Shown: piece by piece, positions 43,577 through 51,494 of the stretch
Position numbering within the stretch: position 1 is the stretch's first letter
Layout of the letters: every line of letters starts with the position of its first letter
The notes under the pieces: generated by a model
The model's input: the letters and a program-made list of their open reading frames with translations, nothing else
Told to the model about the DNA's origin: nothing
The model's database searches: none
Program-made: the position numbers and the translations under genes
Source: Metabacillus kandeliae
GTDB taxonomy: Bacteria; Bacillota; Bacilli; Bacillales; Bacillaceae
Direction of reading: 5' to 3'
DNA: 64,000 nucleotides
Assembly: GCF_021166585.1 (NCBI RefSeq)
Contig: NZ_JAJOZE010000002.1
Location: 62,001 to 126,000, forward strand

Positions 43577-44506
43577 ATGTACAATCAATTTCCGCAATGG
43601 GAATGGTACAATTTCGATTCTGGAGCACAAAATGCTGAAAAAATTATGGAACTAACGGACAATTGCCCGATTGCAAGCAGATGGGTTAAAAATATGAACA
43701 CGAGAGAAGACAATGAAATGCGGATCGGCACACTTGAAGAAGGAAAGGAATTGGTCTGCGGCACCCTGCTTTATGCTCCTGATCCTGATGAGGCAGATCA
43801 TAACCGGATTTTTCATTATTATTTAACAAAGAAAATGCTGATCACGGTCAATTTCGATTTTGACATTTTGAAAAAACAGCGCAGTGACAGGGTGTTCCTG
43901 AAATTGGATAAGGTAGAGGACGCCGTTGACGGTTTTGCCGTCCTTCTATCAGGTGTGATGAACAATTATCTTTACGGGATTGATCATTTCGAGAGCAAGC
44001 TGAAAAAGGTGCTCGATGAAGTGCATCAAAGAAAGAGCAGCGTGCTCTTAAAAATTTACGACCTTCGCCAATCCCTTCTGAAGTGGAAAAGCTACATCCT
44101 TCCCATTACTGAAATTGTAAAAGGCGAAGAAGAAGCTTTTCTTGAAAAGCTGGCGGTAAATAACGAATACATCAGATTAGACAAGCAAACGCAAAGAGCT
44201 TCCTATTTGATTAAAGAATATCAGGAAGAAATCGATACACTCATTCACCTGGAAGAGGTTTTCTCCTCCCAAAGAGGAAATGAAATCATTCGCTCTTTAA
44301 CAATTCTTACTGTTATGTTTACCCCGTTAACGGCTCTTGGCGCATTATGGGGAATGAATTTCAAGATGATGCCTGAACTGGAATGGCCGCTCGGCTACCC
44401 GATGGCTCTTGCTCTCATCATTCTTTCAACCATTTGGGTTTACCTTTATATGAAAGGAAAAGGATGGGTCGGACAAAAACCGAAGTGGGACCGCAAAAAG
44501 AATTGA
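43577..44506 (+). CDS. CorA-family magnesium transporter
   Basis: The 309-residue protein has a large cytoplasmic N-terminal domain, a long stalk helix (about 135-235) and two C-terminal spans. The selectivity signature GMN is at 259-261 (ALGALWGMNFKMMPEL). It should form a pentameric channel for Mg2+ or another divalent metal. ATG 43577 is preceded by AGGGGGTG; the earlier in-frame start at 43544 lacks a site. Its length and divergence from classical CorA resemble B. subtilis YfjQ. It is monocistronic with a terminator. Confidence 0.9.
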   Translation: MYNQFPQWEWYNFDSGAQNAEKIMELTDNCPIASRWVKNMNTREDNEMRIGTLEEGKELVCGTLLYAPDPDEADHNRIFHYYLTKKMLITVNFDFDILKKQRSDRVFLKLDKVEDAVDGFAVLLSGVMNNYLYGIDHFESKLKKVLDEVHQRKSSVLLKIYDLRQSLLKWKSYILPITEIVKGEEEAFLEKLAVNNEYIRLDKQTQRASYLIKEYQEEIDTLIHLEEVFSSQRGNEIIRSLTILTVMFTPLTALGALWGMNFKMMPELEWPLGYPMALALIILSTIWVYLYMKGKGWVGQKPKWDRKKN

Positions 44507-44513
44507 AGTGACT

Positions 44514-44546
44514 AACCCCCCTCTAAAATCAGATGGGGGTTTTTTA
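44514..44546 (+). terminator. Terminator of corA
   Basis: AACCCCC pairs with GGGGGTT, followed by TTTTTAG. Confidence 0.75.
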
Positions 44547-44637
44547 GACTGTAACAGCAAGAATGAGGACGATAATGGATGCTTGCGGGTGATAAAATAA
44601 GCTTATACTGAAATGTACAGAAAGGAAGGCCGATATT

Positions 44638-45216
44638 ATGACTGACTCTATTCATTTTTCCTTTGAAGAAATGTGGGAAAAAATTATGGCCTGCGACCGC
44701 AAATATGACGGGCTTTTTTATACAGCGGTAAAAACGACCAAAATTTACTGCCGGCCTTCCTGCCGCTCCAGAAAGCCGAAAAAGCAGAACGTTGAATTTT
44801 ATTATCATATACAGGCAGCAGAAACAGCCGGCTACCGCGCCTGCAAGAGATGCCAGCCGGAAACAGAAAAATCTCCTGAAGCAGCTCTCGTTCACGATGT
44901 CATTCTTTTTCTGGCAAAAAACTACAAGCAGAGGCTGCAGCTGAAAGACATTTCGGACCATGTCGGCATCAGCACTTTTTATCTCGAAAGGGTCTTCAAA
45001 AAAGAAACAGAAGAAACGCCGCGCACCTATCTCGACCGGATCAGAACAGATAAAGCGGCATACCTGCTGAAGCATACTGCCATGACCAATCTCGATATTT
45101 GCCATGAGGCCGGTTTCCACAGCCCCTCTAACTACTATAAAATTTTCCGCAGGCTTAAGGGCTGTTCGCCCAGCGAATTCCGGAATGAAGGAGCCCTGCC
45201 GGATGAAATGGGCTGA
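44638..45216 (+). CDS. adaA: AdaA: methylphosphotriester acceptor and activator
   Basis: The 192-residue protein has the Ada N-terminal zinc domain, with Cys38, Cys42 (KIYCRPSC), Cys69 and Cys72 (YRACKRC). Cys38 is the expected acceptor of a methyl group from DNA methylphosphotriesters. An AraC-type double HTH follows (LQLKDISDHVGISTFYLERV; NLDICHEAGFHSPSNYYKIF). Methylation turns the protein into an activator of alkylation-repair genes. It is the first gene of an adaA-alkA-ogt operon, overlapping alkA by 14 bp. ATG follows AAAGGAAGGCCGAT. It is close in size to B. subtilis AdaA (211). Confidence 0.93.
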   Translation: MTDSIHFSFEEMWEKIMACDRKYDGLFYTAVKTTKIYCRPSCRSRKPKKQNVEFYYHIQAAETAGYRACKRCQPETEKSPEAALVHDVILFLAKNYKQRLQLKDISDHVGISTFYLERVFKKETEETPRTYLDRIRTDKAAYLLKHTAMTNLDICHEAGFHSPSNYYKIFRRLKGCSPSEFRNEGALPDEMG

Positions 45217-46087
45217 ATACAGCGGCCTGCAGGCTCCCGCAGACTTCCATTTCGGAGAGTGCCTCTCCTTTTTAGGAAGGTCAGACACGGAGACCACTCA
45301 TTCGATAAAGGACGGCCATTTATATAAACTGCTGAAAAGTGACGGCGAACTGATCCTGGTGAGAATTTCTGAAGGGCTGAAAATATCATTCTTAGGAGAT
45401 ATCTCTGAAAAAGGCAAGCGTGCTGCCGGCCTTTATATTCAGGAATGGCTTGATTTGGACCGTGACTTGACCCCGTTTTATGAGCTGGCTGCATTGGACC
45501 CGGTTCTCTGGGCTCTCACTGAGAACTACAGGGGTTTGAGAATTGCCGGCATTCCTGATTTGTTTGAAGCTCTCTCATGGGCCGTCATCGGACAGCAAAT
45601 CAACCTAACCTTTGCTTACACGCTAAAAAAGCGGCTGGTCGAGGCATATGGTGAAAAACACACTATTCTAAATGAAACTTATTGGCTGTTTCCGCAGCCG
45701 GAAGCCATTGCAGAGCTGCAGACGGATGATTTAAGAAAGCTTCAGTTTACAGGCAGAAAAGCAGAGTATATGATTGGCATAGCAAAAGCCGTTTCGTCCG
45801 GCGAGCTGGCAAAAAAAGCCCTGCAGAAGCTGGATGATCAGCAGGTCAGGAACACGCTGATGTCCATCAGAGGAGTCGGCGCCTGGACGGCAGACTATGT
45901 GATGATGAAATCCTTTAGAAGGACCGCTGCTTTTCCAATTGGCGACGCCGGTCTTCACAATGCACTGAAGGCCCAGCTGAATCTGCCGGAAAAGCCTGCA
46001 CTAGATCAAATCAAAAAACTCGCCGCCCGCTGGGAAGGCTGGCAGGCATATGCTGTTTTTTACTTATGGAGGTCACTATATGAATAA
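45203..46087 (+). CDS. alkA: DNA-3-methyladenine glycosylase AlkA
   Basis: This 294-residue HhH-GPD base-excision glycosylase removes 3-methyladenine and other alkylated bases. The hairpin RGVGAWTADY lies at 223-232 and the catalytic aspartate is Asp248 (PIGDAGLHNA). The N-terminal AlkA_N-like part covers about 90 residues. The start at ATG 45203 overlaps the end of adaA and has GAAGGAG ten bases upstream; longer in-frame starts lie deep inside adaA. It overlaps ogt by 8 bp. The three overlapping genes form one adaptive-response operon. Confidence 0.93.
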   Translation: MKWAEYSGLQAPADFHFGECLSFLGRSDTETTHSIKDGHLYKLLKSDGELILVRISEGLKISFLGDISEKGKRAAGLYIQEWLDLDRDLTPFYELAALDPVLWALTENYRGLRIAGIPDLFEALSWAVIGQQINLTFAYTLKKRLVEAYGEKHTILNETYWLFPQPEAIAELQTDDLRKLQFTGRKAEYMIGIAKAVSSGELAKKALQKLDDQQVRNTLMSIRGVGAWTADYVMMKSFRRTAAFPIGDAGLHNALKAQLNLPEKPALDQIKKLAARWEGWQAYAVFYLWRSLYE

Positions 46088-46544
46088 ACTCGATTACCAA
46101 TCACCGATTGGCATACTTGAAATAATCGGCGACGAAACCGCCATTTCTTCTATCCTTTTTACTGAAAAAGAAACAACGGAATATGTGATGGAGGAAAATA
46201 CGCCAGCCGTCATGAAGGATTGCTACCAGCAGCTTGATGAATATTTTAACGGCAAGCGCAAGGAGTTTAATCTCCCTTACAAACTCAATGGAACCGTCTT
46301 TCAAACCTCTGTCTGGAACGCCCTGAACAGTATTCCTTATGCCAAAACCGGCTCCTACCGGGACATCGCCACAGTCATCGGAAACGAAAAAGCCATCAGA
46401 GCTGTCGGCAACGCCAACAGCAAAAACAAACTCACCATCGTCATCCCCTGCCACCGCATCATCGGCTCCAACGCCAGCCTCACAGGCTACGCAGGCGGAC
46501 TTTGGCGAAAAAAATGGCTGCTGGAGCATGAACAGAAATATTAA
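46080..46544 (+). CDS. ogt: Methylated-DNA-protein cysteine methyltransferase
   Basis: The 154-residue suicide repair protein takes the methyl group from O6-methylguanine. The active site is PCHR (123-126, acceptor Cys124), after the DNA-binding HTH GSYRDIATVIGNEKAIRAVG and the arginine finger region; the AGGLWRKKWLLEHE end is standard. ATG 46080 overlaps the stop of alkA and has GGAGG upstream. It is equivalent to AdaB/Ogt of B. subtilis. A Bacillus-type repeat follows instead of a clear terminator. Confidence 0.94.
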   Translation: MNKLDYQSPIGILEIIGDETAISSILFTEKETTEYVMEENTPAVMKDCYQQLDEYFNGKRKEFNLPYKLNGTVFQTSVWNALNSIPYAKTGSYRDIATVIGNEKAIRAVGNANSKNKLTIVIPCHRIIGSNASLTGYAGGLWRKKWLLEHEQKY

Positions 46545-46546
46545 TT

Positions 46547-46834
46547 AGAAAAGCGGAAGCCGCTTGTTCAGCCCCGACAAGCGCTGGAGGAAAATCACGA
46601 AAAGTCCGGTCTTTGACTTTTTGGGATTTTCCGAAGCGACTCGAGGGGCTAGCGGCTGGAGCTGGATCAAGAAAAGCGCAAGCCGCTCGTTCAGCCCCGA
46701 CAAGCATAAGACGGGCAGCCGGAGAAAGGCGTTTTTTCCTTTCTCTGGATGACCGGCTTATGACCTCGAGGGGCTAGCGGCTGGAGCTGGACAATGAGAA
46801 AAGCGCAAGCCGCTCTGCCCCGACAAGCGCTGGA
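46547..46834. repeat. Bacillus AGAAAAGCG-type intergenic repeat, two full copies and a fragment
   Basis: Copies begin at about 46547, 46669 and 46797. Each starts GAAAAGCG-AAGCCGC, continues GCCCCGACAAGC and ends CTCGAGGGGCTAGCGGCTGG followed by AGCTGGA. This wording is widespread between genes in Bacillus genomes. The second copy has an internal hairpin (CATAAGACGGGCAGCCGGAG paired with CCGGCTTATG). The third copy stops after about 38 bp, just before the terminator of the next gene. No gene is present. Confidence 0.8.
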
Positions 46835-46835
46835 G

Positions 46836-46866
46836 AAAAAGAGGACCTCACGATTGAGGTCCTCTT
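46836..46866 (-). terminator. Terminator overlapping the VOC gene stop
   Basis: A 12-bp stem AAGAGGACCTCA / TGAGGTCCTCTT is followed on the minus strand by TTTTTC. The stop codon of the VOC gene lies inside it. Confidence 0.85.
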
Positions 46867-47273
46867 CTATTTGGATAATCGCACAATTCTATAATCTGCC
46901 CCTGAGTGTGGACAGGGTTCATGTAGATCAGCCTTCTGCCAAAAGGATTTGTTCTGTACGTATCCTTTAAAAACGTGATACCCTCTGCCTCATATTTCTG
47001 AATAGCAGCTTCTAGATCTTCCACTTCATAAGCAAGATGGTGAACACCCTTCCCCTTTTGCCTGATGAACCTGTCAATCGGGGAGGTTTTGGACGTTGGC
47101 TCAAGGAGCTCAATAACTTGATTTTCAAGCTCTATCACAGCAATATGTGTTTCCACACCCGGCTTATCACTTGTATATCTTTCCGTGAGCCGGCCGCCAA
47201 GAATTTTCGTGTAAATCTCGATTGCTTCTTCCAGTCTGCGCACCGCTATTCCCGTATGATCAAGCTTCATCAA
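46848..47273 (-). CDS. VOC-superfamily protein, methylmalonyl-CoA epimerase-like
   Basis: The 141-residue protein has the paired beta-alpha-beta-beta-beta modules of the VOC fold. Metal-ligand candidates are His5 (LDHTGIAV), a histidine in GVHHLAYEV near 77, and Glu in QIIELCDYP near 130. LDHTGIAV and the end IELCDYP resemble methylmalonyl-CoA epimerases, but mutase genes are absent here and glyoxalase-type relatives look similar. ATG 47273 follows AGGAGGCTTG. It lies 21 bp after pcp on the same strand and is probably the last gene of that operon. Confidence 0.82.
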   Translation of the reverse strand: MMKLDHTGIAVRRLEEAIEIYTKILGGRLTERYTSDKPGVETHIAVIELENQVIELLEPTSKTSPIDRFIRQKGKGVHHLAYEVEDLEAAIQKYEAEGITFLKDTYRTNPFGRRLIYMNPVHTQGQIIELCDYPNRRGPQS

Positions 47274-47294
47274 GCCTCCTCCTTCCCCTTTTCA

Positions 47295-47942
47295 TCAGTG
47301 AGTGGTTCCGCCAACGATATGAAGATCTGCCTCATTTTCAGCAGCTGTAACAGCAGCAATCCGGATCGCTTTCACAATCGTGTCGAGGCTGAGCGACGGA
47401 GCCTGCTTGTCCATCGCCTGTTCATGGATAAACGGGATATGAATAAATCCGCCGCGAATCGTGGATGAGGTGCGGTGGATATAATCCATCAGCCCGTAAA
47501 AGATATGGTTGCAAACGAATGTCCCTGCTGTATAGGAGACAGATGCCGGGATGTTGTTTTCCTTCATCCGCTCTGCCATTCTCTTAATTGGAAGCCCTGT
47601 GAAATAAGCAGCAGGACCAGTGCTTGCGATTTCCCTGTCAATCGGCTGATTGCCGGCATTATCCGAGATTCTCGCATCATCCAGATTGATCGCCACCTTT
47701 TCAGGCGTCACATGGAGCCTGCCCCCTGCCTGGCCAACACAAATCACGATTTCAGGCTGATGCTTTTTGATCTGCTGTTCGAGGATGGCAATGGATTCCC
47801 TGTAAACAGTCGGCAGCTGCACAGCCATCATTTCAATGTTTTCTGTCTGAATCCCGTCCAGGCGCTTCACTGCTTCCCATGAAGGATTGATTTCTTCGCC
47901 GCCAAACGGGTCAAATCCGGTTAATAGCACTTTTTTCATCAT
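47295..47942 (-). CDS. pcp: Pyrrolidone-carboxylate peptidase (pyroglutamyl-peptidase I)
   Basis: This 215-residue cysteine peptidase of family C15 removes N-terminal pyroglutamate from peptides. The catalytic triad is complete: Glu81 (HVTPEKVAINL), Cys144 (AGTFVCNHIFYG) and His168 (GGFIHIPFIH). It begins MMKKVLLTGFDPFGGEEINP. It follows the DUF979 and DUF969 membrane proteins by 19 bp. This three-gene set is a common arrangement and suggests uptake or export of pyroglutamate or its peptides. Length is typical. Confidence 0.95.
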   Translation of the reverse strand: MMKKVLLTGFDPFGGEEINPSWEAVKRLDGIQTENIEMMAVQLPTVYRESIAILEQQIKKHQPEIVICVGQAGGRLHVTPEKVAINLDDARISDNAGNQPIDREIASTGPAAYFTGLPIKRMAERMKENNIPASVSYTAGTFVCNHIFYGLMDYIHRTSSTIRGGFIHIPFIHEQAMDKQAPSLSLDTIVKAIRIAAVTAAENEADLHIVGGTTH

Positions 47943-47961
47943 CCTGTTTCCTCCTTTTTTC

Positions 47962-48924
47962 TTATACTTTTAAAAGAACGAGAACATACATCAGGAGAAT
48001 ATTGAACACCAATACAGCAAGCGCTGTCGGCACCTGTACCTTTATGACGTGGTATTTATCCTTTAGATCCAGCAGGGCCGCAGGGACGATATTGAAATTT
48101 GCGGCCATCGGCGTCATAAGTGTTCCGCAATAGCCGGCGAACATGGAAATCGCTGCAATGTGGTTGGGATCTGCGTCAAACTGATTGATGAGCATCGGTA
48201 TGGCAATCCCTGCTGCCATTACTGGAAAAGCCGCAAAGGCATTCCCCATGATCATGGTGAAAAGCGCCATGCCTAGACAGAACACTACAACGATCCAAAA
48301 CAGGGAGTTTTCCGGGATAAAGGTTTTCACTGTATTTGATACAACTGTACCCACTCCTGCGGCTGCATAAATCGTTCCAAGTGTAGCCAGCAGCTGCGGC
48401 AGCACCACCGCCCAGCCGATCGATTCAAGAAGCCTTCTTGATTCTTTTACAGCTGTTTTCGGTCCTGACTTTGTCATGCCCATGGCAGTGATAATAGCAA
48501 TTACGCACGCCAATCCAAGCGCGACCATTGTAGCGTTGGCCTGATCCAGCAGGAATAGACTGCCGATTTTTACTGTTCCTAAAAGCTTTGAAAATACAAT
48601 TGTCAGGATCGGAATTAAGATCGCTGGCAAAAACAATCTGCCGCCAAACCGCTTCCGCCTTTCCTCTTTGACCGCAGTTTCATCCTCCACATGGATGCTC
48701 TTTTTCAAGCCTCCGCCTGCAATAAATACCACCATAATAATGACGAGAAGACCTGTGAAAAATGGCGGCAGCACAGCGCCGAACATGAGCGTGATGGAAT
48801 AAATCAGGTAAAACAAGCCAGATGTGATGCGGCGGTTGTTCGTTTTATCAGTAAAAAGATAAACCGAGCATCCGAGCACAATGATGCCCATTAAAATATA
48901 AATCATCTCAACTGAAAAGATCAT
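47962..48924 (-). CDS. DUF979 family membrane protein
   Basis: The 320-residue protein has about nine membrane spans, begins MIFSVEMIYILMGIIVLGCS and matches the DUF979 family, which always occurs with DUF969. The ATG of this gene overlaps the TGA of the DUF969 gene (ATGA), so translation is coupled and a stoichiometric complex is likely. Conserved stretches include FAGYCGTLMTPMAANFNIVP. The link to pcp suggests a carrier for 5-oxoproline or related compounds. This is inference; no transport assay is known to me for this pair. Confidence 0.88.
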   Translation of the reverse strand: MIFSVEMIYILMGIIVLGCSVYLFTDKTNNRRITSGLFYLIYSITLMFGAVLPPFFTGLLVIIMVVFIAGGGLKKSIHVEDETAVKEERRKRFGGRLFLPAILIPILTIVFSKLLGTVKIGSLFLLDQANATMVALGLACVIAIITAMGMTKSGPKTAVKESRRLLESIGWAVVLPQLLATLGTIYAAAGVGTVVSNTVKTFIPENSLFWIVVVFCLGMALFTMIMGNAFAAFPVMAAGIAIPMLINQFDADPNHIAAISMFAGYCGTLMTPMAANFNIVPAALLDLKDKYHVIKVQVPTALAVLVFNILLMYVLVLLKV

Positions 48925-49628
48925 AAGCTGCGCCCCTTTTCTTCCCTTTTCTTAACAGCTGTTCTGCTTCCGAGCTGCCTGTCCAGCTTTCGGTCAAAGA
49001 AATGCAGCCTGATCATATGTACGATAAATGCAAACACCGCTGTCGGGATCCCCCATAGCGCCATGGCAATCGGATCTGCCGCAATCCCGTTTTGTTTGAA
49101 AAATCCATTCATTAAAAGAATGGCTCCGACTGCGACAAAAATATCTTCTCCGAAAAACAGCCCGATGTTATCTGCCGCAGCAGCCTGCGCCCGGATTTCC
49201 TGCTCTTCTTTTTCAGGCACCTCACCGTATTTCGTTTTTGCCGCACCCTCTGCCATCGGGGCGACAAGAGGACGGACTGTTTGCGGATGTCCGCCAAGGC
49301 TGTTCAAGCCAAAAGCTGCCCCAAGTTCCCTGATGAACAAATACATCATCAGAACTCTTCCAGCCGTAGCCGTCTTGATATTGCCGATCAGCTTTGCCGC
49401 CTGCAGCTGCAGGCCATTCTTTTCAAGGATTCCAATCACAGGAAGCGTCACAAGTAAAATCGACATATACCGGTTCGTCGTAAACGCTTCTCCAAATTTT
49501 GAAATAAGATCATAAACCGGAATTCCTGCAATCAGGCCTGTTACAAGGGCGGAAACCGTTACAACAACTGCCGCGTTAAACCTGAGCAAAAACCCAACTA
49601 TAATGAGTAAAACCCCAATAAAGACCAT
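48921..49628 (-). CDS. DUF969 family membrane protein
   Basis: The 235-residue protein has five to six spans and the DUF969 pattern FIRELGAAFGLNSLGGHPQT, then VRPLVAPMAEGAA and ADNIGLFFGEDIFVAVGAIL. The hydrophilic C-terminus is basic. It is the first gene of DUF969-DUF979-pcp-(VOC). ATG 49628 follows AAGGGAGTCAGTTT. Together with DUF979 it resembles half of a split secondary carrier. Confidence 0.88.
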   Translation of the reverse strand: MVFIGVLLIIVGFLLRFNAAVVVTVSALVTGLIAGIPVYDLISKFGEAFTTNRYMSILLVTLPVIGILEKNGLQLQAAKLIGNIKTATAGRVLMMYLFIRELGAAFGLNSLGGHPQTVRPLVAPMAEGAAKTKYGEVPEKEEQEIRAQAAAADNIGLFFGEDIFVAVGAILLMNGFFKQNGIAADPIAMALWGIPTAVFAFIVHMIRLHFFDRKLDRQLGSRTAVKKREEKGRSL

Positions 49629-49814
49629 AAACTGACTCCCTTCTTCGTAAACATGATGAATTTTATTTTACCGAAAAATTATTCATTTTCTAAATATTTT
49701 AATTTTAACATAGATAGGAGCATAAAAATGTTGGACTTTCGGGATCATCTTCAGATTTAAAAGTTGCACATTGACTAATATCTATGGCCAAAATGATTTT
49801 TGCAAATGTAAAAT

Positions 49815-50125
49815 TCCCGCCCTCTTTTTCCTGAATGGCAGAGAGAATTTCCAGAAACCGGCCTTTATTCTCTCAAAAGAAGCCCTTATTTTCCCGAAGA
49901 GCCGGTTACAAAGAACCCGCCAAAGATTCTGCGCCTCTCTAAAGTGCCCCCTCACTCACAGAGCCGCAAAAATCCTTTTTACCAAGATATAATTCATTTT
50001 TCAAACTCGAACAAAACCCATATTTCCGAACCCCGCCCTCTTTTTCTCGAATGGCAGAGAGAATTTCCCGAAACCGGCCTTTATTTTCTCAAAACCAGCC
50101 CTTATTTTCCCGAAAAGCCGGTTAG
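49815..50125. repeat. Phased repeat array, TTTCCCGAAA keyword
   Basis: Keywords of the form TTT-CCCGAAA recur exactly every 21 bp: alignment points 49832, 49853, 49874 and 49895, then 50027, 50048, 50069, 50090 and 50111. The two blocks are about 216 bp apart and joined by a segment with GGTTACAAAGAACCCGC, GAGCCGCAAAAATCC and TTCAAACTCG. That segment is recognisably the same as in the array at 27690-28430. The flanks 49629-49814 and 50126-50225 show only promoter-like AT-rich DNA. Confidence 0.87.
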
Positions 50126-50225
50126 GTGCGTTAGTTGAAAATTGTTTGGCTGCTTTTTTATGATGCTCTTATACTCATGGGCAGGTTACTAAAGCAGATT
50201 TATAGATATTATCAAATTAAAAAAT

Positions 50226-50247
50226 GCAGCAGGGCTTTCCCAGCTAC
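50226..50247 (-). terminator. Terminator of the 110-residue hypothetical gene
   Basis: GTAGCTGGG / CCCTGCTGC pair imperfectly on the minus strand and are followed by ATTTTTTAATTT. The stop codon lies at its edge. Confidence 0.6.
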
Positions 50248-50576
50248 ATCTCATACATCCTATTTAACAAATAACAGCTTCCATCTTCGGCAAACCATAA
50301 AAATTTGCCAGATTTAATATTAAACTCAACGATGTTTTTATTATAAATTAACTTTGTTCCTTTTTTAAATTGCATTAGTAATTCCATCGGGGGATCTGTG
50401 ATAATGTCCTGAGTGTAGTTAGTAATGACAAATCCTTTTGGATCTAATCTTCGATCAGGTTTTACTTCTGTCATCCAATTGCCGTTAAGCAAAATCGATT
50501 TAGCTCTTATCTTCTTTTTCCGATTCTGAACTGACCAGATATTTCGGCAATTACACCGATGTATTTTACACTTCAT
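50244..50576 (-). CDS. Hypothetical protein between two repeat arrays
   Basis: The 110-residue protein starts at ATG 50576 after GAGGGTTATGGG. The N-terminus is Cys-rich (MKCKIHRCNCRNIWSVQNRK) and very basic; the rest looks like a small beta protein (KGTKLIYNKNIVEFNIKSGK). Composition is more AT-rich than its neighbours, hinting at a foreign or fast-evolving gene. It is flanked by phased arrays of the same keyword type (49815-50125 and 50757-50869). A plausible terminator supports expression. No family is recognised. Confidence 0.55.
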   Translation of the reverse strand: MKCKIHRCNCRNIWSVQNRKKKIRAKSILLNGNWMTEVKPDRRLDPKGFVITNYTQDIITDPPMELLMQFKKGTKLIYNKNIVEFNIKSGKFLWFAEDGSCYLLNRMYEM

Positions 50577-50756
50577 CCCATAACCCTCTTTTCTTTTAAA
50601 TAAGGCCATGGGTCATTATATTTAGGCTTTTAGCAAATCATTATGATGAAACAGCCGATTATTTAAATAAACTTAAAAGTACCTATTGTGCTAACGGTTG
50701 CTTCGTAATATAGAGTTAACCAGTTTGTGAAATATCAACCTTATCGTCTAACAGAG

Positions 50757-50869
50757 CCGAATCCCGCCCTCTTTTTCCCGAATGGCAAAAAGAATTTCCC
50801 GAAACCGGCCTTTATTTCCTCAAAAGAAGCCTTTATTTTTCCGAAGAGCCGGTTACAAAGAGCCTGCCC
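50757..50869. repeat. Short phased array, TTTCCCGAAA keyword
   Basis: Four keywords have alignment points at 50779, 50800, 50821 and 50842, exactly 21 bp apart, followed by GAGCCGGTTACAAAGAGCC. The wording is very close to one block of the array at 49815-50125 and has the same orientation. The flank 50577-50756 is AT-rich with nothing recognisable. Confidence 0.85.
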
Positions 50870-50891
50870 AAAGTTCCGATTAAAAACAAAA

Positions 50892-50913
50892 ATGCCAGCC
50901 CATAGGCTGGCAT
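50892..50913 (-). terminator. Terminator of the DoxX-like gene
   Basis: A perfect 9-bp stem ATGCCAGCC / GGCTGGCAT with a 4-base loop is followed on the minus strand by TTTTTGTTTTT. Confidence 0.9.
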
Positions 50914-50923
50914 ACGAATCTAT

Positions 50924-51277
50924 TTAGAAAAGCGAACCCCAATTAAAAATCAGAACCACGAGCCCAAGAATCAGGAACACAAGAGGTGAAACAGATTTTG
51001 AGAACGAATCTTTTACTTTAATATGCGTAATTAGCGCACCAATCATCGTTAAGGAAATTAAAAGCGCTCCCCATGCGGCTGCGGTGGCATTCCAAAAACC
51101 TGCGATAACAAGCACAGCACCTGCGATTTCTACGATCCCCGTCACAATTCTGAACCAGGCTGAATAGCCATACCGTTCAAATTCCTCATTCATCTGCTTT
51201 GCCCCAAATTTCATAAATCCGAACAGCAGAAAGCCGACTCCCAAAATAATCTGAAGAATAAATAGCAAGATGCCCAT
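50924..51277 (-). CDS. DoxX-like membrane protein
   Basis: The 117-residue protein has four membrane spans with the DoxX pattern: LLFILQIILGVGFLLFGFMK, then FGAKQM, RIVTGIVEIAGAVLVIAGFW, and a C-terminal hydrophobic pair. I chose ATG 51277 because GAAGGGGGAAGGCAGT precedes it. DoxX-like proteins act near quinone or redox systems, but for short Bacillus members the role is unknown. It is monocistronic. Confidence 0.85.
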   Translation of the reverse strand: MGILLFILQIILGVGFLLFGFMKFGAKQMNEEFERYGYSAWFRIVTGIVEIAGAVLVIAGFWNATAAAWGALLISLTMIGALITHIKVKDSFSKSVSPLVFLILGLVVLIFNWGSLF

Positions 51278-51494
51278 ACTGCCTTCCCCCTTCATCATGT
51301 CGTTAACATCTGCACCAGGAAGATGATGTTACACTTTATACTTATTCAGGGCGGCAGGTATTTATATCGTGTTCTACGGGAAATATTACTTAAGATTTTG
51401 ATTTTTGCATGTCGATTCCAGTGCTTAACTTTTTTCCCGCACCCGCCTGCTTTGATACAATATAAGAAAGTACAAGGGATGGGAGCCACTGACG

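Noticed and set aside
46480-46752. Frames over the AGAAAAGCG-type repeats
   Set aside because: They translate a known Bacillus intergenic repeat and have no conserved protein features.
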